Source of the DNA: DATKWS01 sp035529435 | Lineage (GTDB): Bacteria > Krumholzibacteriota > Krumholzibacteriia > Krumholzibacteriales > Krumholzibacteriaceae | NCBI GenBank assembly: GCA_035529435.1 | Contig: DATKWS010000233.1 | Coordinates: 1-37,178, forward strand | Length of the DNA: 37,178 nt | Reading direction: 5' to 3' | Shown here: piece by piece, positions 6,579-18,500 of the stretch | Layout of the letters: every line of letters begins with the position of its first letter | Position numbering within the stretch: the first letter of the stretch is position 1 | The notes under the pieces: model-generated | What the model was told of the DNA's origin: nothing | Seen by the model: only the letters and a program-made list of their open reading frames with translations | The model's database searches: none | Translations under genes and position numbers: made by a program

Positions 6579-9500
6579 ATGCTGAATATAGTGCGCGCAT
6601 ATGTACATGCACGGGAAAGGGCGGGGCGGCCGCGTCACTCGCTGCTGCCGGCTCATGCCTTTTTTTGTCTGGCCGTTATCGTCTCGTTTTTGACACCCGC
6701 CGCGTTGTGTGCCGGGCCGGGGACAGGTATCGCCACGATAGACCCCGCCAACGACGTCATAGCAGGGTCGACCGGCTCATGGTTGATTCGATATGTCGTC
6801 GCCGGCGAGGATACATTCACCGGGGTAATCGAGATCGTTATTCCGGACGGCTGGTCTTTTCCCCAGAAGGGCGATCCCGCCGTTGCCGGGTACGTGACGG
6901 TTTCGAGCCCGCAGCCGCTCGCGAATCCGATAATTTCCATCGCCGCTTCGATCGTTACGGTTGACGTCGATACGCTGTGGAGCGGCGATACCGTTACCGT
7001 CGTATACGGTGACGGTTCGATCGATACCGCCGGATACGCGGCGGCCCAGACCGTTGCCGAGGGCGGCGTGACATTCGTCGTGCGGTCCGATCCCGACGAC
7101 ACGGGCGCTCCCGTGGAGCTCGTAACCGGTTCACCCTCCCTGGACGTCATCGCGGCCCCCGTCGAGAGGCTCGTATTCGTCACAACGCCGCGGGCATTCG
7201 AAGCGGGAGGCTTGAGCGCCGTAATGCGGGTGCAGGCGCTGGATCAGTACGACAATCACGCGGCGGCCGCAGCCGATCAGGGCATAGCTCTATTCTCGGC
7301 CTCGCCGAGCGGGAGTTTCGTCCCGGCATCCACGGTGACGATGGCCGCCGGAACGGACACCGTTTCGTTCCATTACAGCGATACCGACGCGGGGACGGAC
7401 ACGATCACCGTAAGCGGCTCCGGCCAGGAATGGGAGGCGGCCGAGCAGCCGGTGACGGTCAGCCCGGCGGAGGCATCGAGGTTCTCGATATCGCCGTGGG
7501 ATACGAGCAACATCGCGGGTGAGTACACGCGCTTTACCATCACGGTGCAGGATGAATTCGGGAATGCGAGCCCGGTACCCGCGGCGCAGACGATAGATCT
7601 TCTGGCCGCATCGGGGGTGTTCTATGCAACGGGCGACCATGGCGCACCGATACCGGACATCGGTATTTCCGCGGGCGGTACTGCCGCGGAGGTCGATTAC
7701 CGGAACGATACGGTGCAGGATGCTCCCGGGTATCTACTCCTCTTCGACGATGCCGACGGAGTCGCTCCCGATCTCGGCAGCGAGTTCGCGACGATCACGA
7801 TCGATCACGCCGGGCGTAATGTCGACTCATCGACGGTGGCGGCCGAACCGTACGAGGCAGCGGCGGACAGCACGGAATTCATCACCGTCACGGTGACGGT
7901 TCGCGATGCATTCGGGAATCCCGTGGATGGGATCGGCGTGGAGCTCGTGGTCTCCGGTTCGCCCGACAGCAACTTTGTATCACCGTCGGGCTCACAGAAT
8001 TCCGATATCGACGGGAAGGCGGTCTTCGAGCTCCGGTCGATACGGACAGGTTGGAAGACCGTGCAGGCCCGGATCGACGGCGTGCTCAAGACGGACGGCG
8101 TCGACGTTGAATTCAAAGCGGGGAATTCCTTTGCACCGGCTTCACTGGTTACGGCCGCACCGGACACGGTGACGGTATCGGACGGCGCCGAGACGGGTAC
8201 CGTGACGGTGAGCGTCCGCGACCGGTACGACAACCTCGTCGAAGGAGGCACCGTCGTTCTGAATGTCACCGGATCGAACAATACGTACGTTCCCGATCCA
8301 CCGATACTCTATTCGGACGAGAACGGCGAGGCCTCGTTCCTCGTGTGGTCGACAACTGCCGAGATCAAGCAGGCGACCGCCACGATCGACGGCGATCCGA
8401 TGCCGTACAGCGTTCCGATCGTGTTCAAGGCGGCACAATCGGATACGGGACAATCCACGATCATCGCCTCGCCGCCGGCCGCCACGGCCGACGGCGCCGA
8501 TCCGGTGTCGGTGACGGTGACGGCGCGGGACGAATTCGGCAATTCCGTCTTCCGTGCGGTGGTGACTCTCAATATTTCGGGCGACGGCTACGATTACAAT
8601 CCGTTCAGCATCACGACCGGGACCGATGGCGTTGCGGAGTTCACGGTAACGTCGACGAAGGCGGAGGAGAAGCACATCAGGGCGGTGATAGACGGGGTGA
8701 CGAAGACGAGCGGTGTTTGGGTCGATTTTGTGCCCGGTGATCCCGATCCCGCGCTGTCGCAGATAACGGCCGCCCCCGCCTCGGCCGTTGCGGACGGTGT
8801 GGAAAGCGTAACAGTGGATGTCCTCGTGCTGGATACATACAGCAATCGCGTGAGCGGAAGGGACGTCGTTCTCCAGGTGACACCCCCCACCGGAATCGAT
8901 ATCGATCCCCCCGATGCGACGACCGGCGCAAACGGTATCGCCTCGTTTTCCGTCCGGTCGACGGTTGCGGGGGAAAAAACCGTCGGTGCAACCGTCGACG
9001 GCGACCTGATAGCGGATACGGAGACGATTGAATTCACGGCAGGTGCGATCGACGATATCATCATCACGCACGACGGCGCGGCGACGGCGGGCGAGTCCGA
9101 TACGGTGGGGTTCGATCTGCGCGATGCCTTCGGCAACCGCGTGACCGCGTTCGACGATGCGATCACGATCTATACGAATTCTTCAGTGCTCGATGGAAAC
9201 GTCGCATGGAGCACGTGGACGGCGCAGGGCGACCTGTATCCCGCTCCACTGGACACGATTCTCTACGATTTCAGTACGCTCGACGGTGGCCGTGCCGTTC
9301 TGAGTATCACGGCTGGCAGGGCCGAATCACTCATCATCGGCGCCCGGTACGGCGGGGTCACCGCCCAGTCGGCGACCCCCCTCGTCGTATCCCCGGCCGC
9401 GGCGGACAGCATCTCGCTCGTGAGCGGTGACGGCCAGACGGCGACGGTGGGAAATGCGGTCGGTGAGGAACTCGTCGTGCATGTCGAGGATGCCTACCAC

Positions 9501-12500
9501 AATGCCGTCGAAGACGAGACGGTGACCTTCAGCGTTGTCCCACCGGGCGGCTCCGTCGATACCGATCCCGGAACGGCGGAGAACGATTCGACCGCCACAA
9601 CCGATGCGTCCGGGCAGGCGGTCTGTCCGGAATGGATACTGGGAACGGAGAGCGGCGTCGATAACAATCGAGTACGCGCGGCGATCTCCACGGGGGGTAC
9701 GCGCGAGGTGTTATTCACCGCTTCGGCCGAGTTCGATTCACTCGACTCCGTCGTGTTTGATCCGCCGGTGGCCGATGTCACGGTGGGCGCCTGGCGCCTC
9801 GTCACGGCGACGCTGCGGGACCAGTACGGGAATCAGGTACAGGGGGAGTATCTGACGGTACGTATCGAGAATGTTCCGCCGTACGGCACCCTGGACAACG
9901 ATCCCGGACATCCCACGACGTATGTCAGCTCCACCGTCCGGGCCGGATACAGCGATGTGGAGGGGAAGGTGTACGTGCGGTACGTCGCACCCAGCGAGGC
10001 GGGCAGGCAGGACACCGTGGGCGCGTTGCACCAGTACCTCCCCGCGGAAAACATTTCCCCGGGGATCTATACGTCAACGGTCGGCACCGCGACGCGACTC
10101 AGCGCCGCCGTGCTGAGCGGCGGCACCTCCCGGGCGGGCGAGACCTTCTCATTCGAGGTCAAAGCGGTCGATGACAACGACAATCTCATTACATCGAATA
10201 CGAGTCATATATCACTTTCACCGGCGGGCGGTCTGTTCACATTCAGCCTCTTTCCCGATTTCTCCGATGAGATCACCGAAACCGATCTCGTGGGTGGAAC
10301 GGTTACGATATACGGGTGGGGACAGACCGCGGGGATCTGGACGATCGATGTCACATCTCCGCCGCTCGGTCCCGACGCCTTCGACGTTACGGTGCTTCCC
10401 CGGGAATCCGTCGATCATTACCTGATCACAACCCCTCCGGGCGATGTCGTCGCGAATAAAAACTTCGCCTTTTCCGCAGAGGCGCTCGATACATTCAGCA
10501 ACAGGGTCACCGAGGCGAATAACCCGATCAAGCTCCGAGCGGTCGAGGCGGTCGACACCACCGTCACGGCCGGGGGTAACTTTTCGGTCTCCACGGGATT
10601 CCTCACCGCCGGTTTCTACGCCAACGACGCGGCGCGGTACGACAAGGCGGAGCAGATCCGGATCGAGGTGTCCGATACGGTGGCTTCGATCGTGCAGTGC
10701 AGCGAAACGATCACCGTGGTGAGCGACGTGGCGTACCGGCTCGAGAAGCACACACCGGATACCACGGGAGTCGAAGCGGGAGATACGCGGCTGCTCCGGG
10801 CGCAGGTGCTCGACCGGTTCGAGAACCCGGTGAGCGGTGAGCGCGTCATATTCCTTCGCCAGGCGGGGGATGGAAGCCCCGAGGTCGACACCCTCTATAC
10901 CAACGGCTCCGGTGTTGCGGAACTCCTGTACACAACGGGGACGACCGCCGGGCTCAACACGGTCAGGGCGATCATACTCAACGGTATTCCGGAAAGCCTC
11001 GAAACACAGCTCTTCTCCGTAACGACGGTGCCGCGCTCCGAAATCGACCACGTGACACTGACCCTCCCCGCCGGCACGGACTACACGGCGGGGCAGGAAT
11101 TCACCGGTGAGATCAATGCGTACGACGTCTACGGCAATCTGATAACGACCGACAGCAGCACGGAGCTCGAGCCGGTCGACGAGGGGGGTTCGATGGCGTT
11201 CGATCCACCCGTCGTGACGCTCGATCATGGCACCTCTTCATTCACGGCGGTCGATACGGTCAAGGGTACAAACCGTATCGCCATAAGGAGGGCCGATCCG
11301 CCGGCCGATACCCTTTCATTGCCGGCGTGGACCGGCGTCACGATCGACAATGCGGCGGCCGACCGGCTGCTCAAGGTGAGTGGCGACGGTACGGCCGTGG
11401 CCGGCGGCGCCGTCGAGCTCGTCGCGGCGGTGGAGGACCGCTACGGCAATGATGTCGGCGGGGAGGGGATTCTTTTCAGGATCGACAGCGATCTCGGCGG
11501 TTCGCCCGCACTTACCGACACGTCCGGGAGCAGTCCGGATGACGGTTACGTTTTAACCGGACCGGACGGTGCGGCGGCCTGCATCCTGACCACTGATATC
11601 AACGTAGGTACGAATACGGTCATCGCCTCGATCCAGGTCGGCGATGCGGATACCTTCAACGTGCAGACCGTCGCGGGGGATATATTCAGCTACTCCGTGA
11701 CACCGGACGGTTTCGAGTACCGGGCGGGCGAACAGTTCGCCGTCGGGATCGTCGGGCTCGACGAGAACGGCAATCAGAAGTTCGATGATTTCTCGACGAT
11801 CGTGGAGCTGGGGAGCACTACCGGCACCACCTGGTTCTCACAGAATCCCGTCGTCCTGCAGGGAGGGAGTGTATCGGTCAATGCGGCGGAGTCTACGGCG
11901 GTCGATGATCTCCGTATAACCGCCGTGACGCAGGGAGGCGGGGGGAGCGGCCAGAGTGGGGTAATCGCGATCCGGCCGGCTTCGCCGGCGGGTGAGATCC
12001 ATTTTCTGTCCGTCGTTCCGGATACGGTCACGGCCAACAACATCGACAGGAGTCTCATCACCACCACGCCGGTACGTGACACCTTCGGAAACGTCGTCGA
12101 GCCGGGCAATCTCATCACCGTCACCACCTCGATCGGCAGGGTGACGAGCGAGGATGCCGATCCGAGTACTCCCGGTACCGTCGAGCGTGCGACGGATATA
12201 TCCGGCGCCGTGCGGGCCTTCGTCGTCTCGGGATCGGTCGGCACGGCGACGGTGCATTTCGAGAGCGTCGAGGGCTCGGCGAGCGGCGATACGGCCGTCA
12301 TCTTCGAGCCGCGGCCAGCCCTTTCGTACGGCGGATACATCTCACCGGCCGTCGTCGTGCCGGGAAGCGTGGTGCGGTTTGAGTGCCGGGTGCAGAACGG
12401 CAGCCCGACCGGCGTGACGCTCGACGGTTCACAGTGCACGATCTCGTTCGGCGACAGCCCCAACCGGTACAGCGCGCAGCTCGGAGGCTATGTCTTCATA

Positions 12501-15500
12501 CCGGGTGGCGCAACCGACACGCTCGTATTCTCACCGGCCGCGGTGCCGGCGGGCATTGCGGGGGGGAACTATACGCCGCTCATTTCGCTTTCCGGCACGG
12601 ACGGGTACGGCGCATCGTACGGCACCTCGTTCAACACGTCGGCCAACGCCATCACCGTCTCGCTGATCGAGATCACCGACATCACCGCGCGGAGCAAGAT
12701 CGTGAGCAGGGGCGACGCGTTCGAGGTCGAGGTCAAGGTGCGTAACAGCGGCGGGATCCCCGTCACCATGAACGACATCGTAATAAATCTGTCCGGCGGT
12801 ATCGATTTCACGGCCCCCACGAGCTGGAACCCAGCACTGCCCCATACGCTGACCCCCGGCCTGCAACAGGCCTACACCGGGACCGTGCGGATCGATCCGG
12901 GTTCCGGTATCGGAGAGACGGTCGTGAGCGCGGAGGCCTTTGCCGATGCGGCCGGATCGACGGTGAGCGATTTTTCGGGCCCGGCGGAGAACGACACGAT
13001 TCGTGTCCAGTCGCGGGCCTCGATCGCATATGTCGCCGGAACCCTCGATCCCGCCGTCGTAACGCAGGGCGAGGTGTATGCTTTCGCGGTCCGCCTCCGC
13101 AATGACGGCGAGGCGGCCGTGATACTGGAGGCCAGCGGGACGGAGCTGGCGTTCGACGATGGGACGGACACCTTCACCGTCGCTCTCGGCGTATCGCGGG
13201 CACTGACCGGTGACGGTACTGAGACGACGCTCTCCTTTCCGGTCGAAACGGTTCAGTCTTCTATCGACCCGGGTCCTCACGGTGTGCGTGTGGTTCTCCG
13301 GGGAACGGAGAACGGCGCTTTGTTCGGTGATACCGTTATGGTGTCGGATCCCGTGCTCGTGCATACGCCCCCCGATATCGCGTACGAGAGCGGGACGCTC
13401 GTGCCGATACAGGTGAGCAAGGGCAATTCGGTGGGGTTCAGCCTCGATCTTGATAACACCGGTCAGGCGGCGCTCATATGCAATCCTGATTCCACCTGGT
13501 TGATCTTCGGAACGCCGCCGTACGAATACCGGGCTCTGCTGGATCCGGATCAGGGAATAACGATCGCTCCGGAAGGCTCGACGACACTCTCGTTCGAATC
13601 GGTACAGATCCCCACCATGCCGACAGGGTCGTATGTACCGGAGCTGAAGGTCATCGGTACGGCGAACCGGATTCGTTACGAGACGGCGCCGGATGTCGAC
13701 GATGCGATAACCGTGCTGGAGCCTTCCGATCTGGAGATCAACAGCATCGTTCTCGCCGATAGCGCCACACGCGAACCGTACAACCGCATGACGGCCGACC
13801 AGTCGCGGCCCCTGGCATGTTTCATCGCCGTTACCAACAACGGCGATGCGACGGTGCGGATCGACGCGCTCGCGATGCGGCTCTTTTTGGGAACGAGCAA
13901 TGTCACCTCCCAGTACCGGTGGACGCTCGAAGATTATATTCTCGGGTCCGGGACCCTGCCGGGAGGCGAGTCGGATACCCTGTTCGTCGTTCTCCGCGAC
14001 GATCCCGATCCGCTCAACTCGATGTCCACCGGAACCGTATTCATCGAGGCGGAAATACAGGGAGTCGATCAGAGCACCCAGGCAACCGTCTCCGCCAAAA
14101 CGGACCTCGGGCAGAACGGTGTGTTGATCGTCCAGTTTCCCGCCGTGCCCGTCGTGGCGAGGGTCATTGCTTCCGTCGCACAGGCGAGCGCCGGACAGGA
14201 GAGCGACTGGACGGTCAATGTCGCGATCCGTAACAACGGTGGCTCGGATATCGCGCTCTACCTCGATCCGGACAAAACGGACATATCGTTCGAGGTGGGG
14301 GGTAACGATGTAACAGATGAATATACAATAACATACCCAGCCAGCCTCAAGCAATCCGGCACCAATGTCCTCGCCGGCGGCGCGATCGATACGCTGCATT
14401 ATGTGATCGATCAGACCGGTGACACAGCGGGGATGTGCGCCGTCGGCGCCGGGATTGCCGGTGTCGAGATCAACAGCGGACGTACCGTGTCTGCAGGGTC
14501 GGGTGGCGTGGCGACGGTCGAGATACAGTCTCAGGCGAACCTTGCCGTTGTCGATCTCATACCATCGCAGGAGAGGGTCACGATTCAACAGGGGAACACC
14601 TGGTCGATCGACATGGTGGTGGAGAATACCGGCGGGTCCGCCGTAACGGTGCCGGGAGGCGATACCGATTCCACTTTTATCATGATTCCCGGGGGTGGGG
14701 GGGATTTCGTCATCGCGAAACCGGCGGGTATCGTCGAGATCGGGAGAGGCGATTCGGAGATGTTGACCTTCACCGTCGCGACGACGGGCACGATCGACCC
14801 GGGCAACCGGCTCATCACGGGAGGTCTGCTCGGGATCGAGATCAACAGCGGGCGGCACGTCTACGCGGAGCGAACGGCCGGCGATTCCGTGCTCTTCCAG
14901 AGCCGCCCCGAGCCGCGGTACGTAATCGAAAAACTCGACCCCGTCAGAGCGAGCACCGGCCAGGATATATCGATGAAGCTCACGATCGCCAGCGATGATC
15001 CGGCGCACGCGGCGCTCGTGCTCGATCCGGACCGCACGAGTGTCGCATTCGGCGATGGGGGCGGGGGCAGGTTCGAGGCGTACCTGTCAGACCTCCCCGT
15101 CCGGGTGCTGAACGGCGGCTCGGAGGTCGAGCTGGAGTTCGAGCAGACCACCGTCCTGCCCGATACGGGGAGCTACGCGGTGGATATCCACCTCGCCGGC
15201 ACGGAGAACGGAAACGATTTCACCGCCGATCTCTCATCGAGCCCGGATTCCATCACCATCGAGGAGGCGCCGCAGCTCAGCCTCATCGAGATCGGCACAC
15301 CGGCGAGCGTCACACGCTCGTTGCAGCCGCCGTGGGATGTGATCGTCGCCCTCAAGAACAACGGCGAGGCCTCGCTCGATCTCGACCTCGATCCTGCAAA
15401 AACGCGCATCACCATCGACGTTTATGGCGTGGGCGATGTAACTGAAAATTACTCAATCGATTATCCTGATTATCTCAAGCATTCTCTGACTGATACGCTG

Positions 15501-18500
15501 GCCGGCGGCCAGACCGATACGCTGGTATTCACGATCAACGCGACCGATGCAATATCGGGAAGGGCCCGCATCGATGCGCTCGTGACGGCACGGGACATCA
15601 ACTCGGGACAGGAGCTCTCCTACGACACCAAGGCAAACGGCGGCGGCGCGTACCTCTCGATCCAGGAGCCGGGCGAGCCGTCTATCACTCAGACCGTCAT
15701 CGAGCCGGACACCGTCACATCGGGACAGGACACGGAGTGGTACGCCACCCTGACCGTAACGAACGCGGGAGAGGCGGCGCTGACGCTGTTGCCGGACGAG
15801 ACGTATATCTACTGGGACGTCCCGCTACCGGTGCCGGCCCCGCCGCAGGTATTCAATGAGGCCGGGAAGGGAGGAAACACGACCCTTCTCGAGGGCGAGA
15901 CCAAGCACCTCGTCTTCGCCGTGACCCCGACTCCGGAGATTCCCGGCGGGGGGGATATCGCCATCAAGGCGCGTATCGGCATGACGGAGAATAACCGGCC
16001 GGGAACGCTTCTCGAATACAACACCGGGGGGGTGCCCGCGGCGCAGGGAGCGATCCGCATACAGCGGCCTCCCGAGCTCCGCATCGCCTCGCTCACCGGC
16101 GAGGCGCCGCGCGGATCGTTCGTCAACACACACCAGCGGTTCCCCCTGGCCGTCTCGATCGCGAACACGGGGGAGGCGGCGGTGCGGGATGTCGAGGTCG
16201 AGCTGTCCGGCACCGGCCTCGCCGCGATCGAGAATCCCGTGGTGACGATCCAGCGCATCGGCGGCATGAAGACAGCGAGCGATACCTTCTTCGCCGTCGC
16301 GGGGGCAAACGACGGGATTGAAACCTTCACCGGGCTGATCCGCACCACCGCGGTTGACGTCAACTCCGGCCAGACCGATATCGTCGGCTACGAGATGCCC
16401 TATGACGGCGACGAGGAGGTCACGATACAGCATCCCGGCGAGTGTGTGATCGCGGCGGTCGTGCCGTCGCGCGCCGAGGCGAACGCCGGCCAGACCGTGC
16501 CGTACTGGACGATTATGGTGAATCTGCGCAATGACGGCGGGGCGCCGGTCACGCTGGCCGCGCCGCCCGATGCGGACGACATCAGATTTTACAGCGATAC
16601 CGGCGCGCCGCTCGGCGGGTACATAACGGTGGCGCCGGCCGGTTTTGCCTCGGGAAGACCGGGTCGCACGCTCGCCGGCGGGGAGGGCGATTCGCTGATC
16701 TACACGGTAGAGCGTACGGGCGACAGCACGGGAACGGTGACGATACGGGCGAGATACGGCTGGACCGACGATAACGAGCCGTACATCGAGCAGGAGAGCG
16801 CTGAAGGGGACACGACGATCCTCGTGACCGAACCGTCAGGCGTCAGGATCGTCTCGACCGAGAGCCGCGCTCCCAACACGGCGGGGAATACCGCGACGGT
16901 CAATACCGGCCAGCAATTCCCGGTGTACGTCACGGTGCGTAACACCGGCGGCGACGACCTCGAGCAGGTGGCGGTTCAGCTCGTGTCGGACGGCGCCTCG
17001 GCAACGATGCTGGATTCCGCAAGTGCAGAAATAGCAGTTGGTTCAGAAGGAAACTTCAAGTTCATTATAACCGCATCTTCCGCGCCGGGGACCGAGGTGC
17101 TGACCGCATCGATCACGCGGGCCGTCTCGGTGACCACCAAAGAGGAGGTCGATCCGATAGAGGCCGCCGATCCGACCGAGAACCTCGTCATACAGACGCA
17201 GGCGCTCCTCTCGTGCGGCGCGGGGATCACCGCGCCGCAGGGGGCCGTCGACGGCACCCTCTCGACCGATCAGATCTTCACCATCACGGCGGCGGTGTCG
17301 AACGCGGGGCAGGCCGGTATCGATGAAACGGGCACGCTGAAGATCTCCCTCCCCGGCGGGTACTTGCTCGATCCGCCCGAACCGGCGCAGAAGCTCGTGC
17401 GCTCCTTCGCGCCGGGACAGGAAGTCTCCTGGACCGTCAAGGCCCCGGATGACCCCTCACCGTCCGGGATGATCACCATCTCCATCGATACGCTGCCATT
17501 CGATGTGAATATCGCCGATTCGGCGGCGGTGACCGTGGGCGGCCGGAGCGTGGGAATCGCGGTATCGACGGAGGCGCGGGCCCGGATCGAGGGATGCGCG
17601 CTCGAGATATACGCCCCGGGCGGCGCGAAGGATAACACCCTTTCGACCGATCAGGAGTTAGACGTGCGGGCCTCTCTCACTCCCTCGGTCAATGCGGGGG
17701 ATGTATCGGTGGAGCTTACCGTTCCGCCCGAATTCGAGATAGAGGGAGGGGCAACGCGGACTATCGGGACGGGCGACGGATCGGTCAAGACGGCGGAATG
17801 GACCGTCACGGCGCCGGTGGACGCCGCCGCCGATCAAGTGCTGGAGATCACCACGGCCGGCACGGACCGGAATACCGGAGAGGCGATCGTCGATCCGTGC
17901 GGTGACCAACTCTCCGTCGACGTTGTCGCAAAGGCGCGGCTCGACCTCGCCGCGTCGATCACCGAGCCGCCCGATGCGGTGGGGGGCGAACTCTCCGTCG
18001 GCCTCGCCTTCACCGTCGAGGCCGTGGTGACGAATCTCGGCGTGGCGGGCGTCGATACGGACGGCGCGCTTCTCGAGATCGTCTATCCCGAAGGATACTC
18101 CCTCGATGGAGGCGAGACCGATGATCGGAAGCCGTTCCAGCCGGATGCGCCGGTACGCTGGAGACTCCGCGCCCCGGACGCGCCCAGCAGCCTGAAGTAT
18201 ATCCATGTCCGGTTCGTCGAGCCGTACGCGCGGGACGAGAACACCGACACGACGGCGGTCATCGAGACGGAGGAAATCACGATCGGCGTGATCACGCAGT
18301 CGGGCGAGATATCGATGCGCAACGTATCGGCGGAGGACACGATACCGCCGTACGTGGCGCCGCAGGGCGCGCGGGGCGTTGCGGTGCTGAAGATCCACTG
18401 GAAAAACAACTCGGCCTACGCGGTCGGGCTCGATACGCTGTACGTGGGGGTCGTCAACGACCGCGGCGGGCATCTGGATCCGCCGTCGAAACGCGTGGAG

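Noticed and set aside
12531..15008. An 825-codon open frame on the - strand
   Set aside because: It lies wholly antisense to the repeat region of the giant gene, is rich in Arg/His/Asp as expected of a shadow in GC-rich DNA, and shows no domain or ribosome site.
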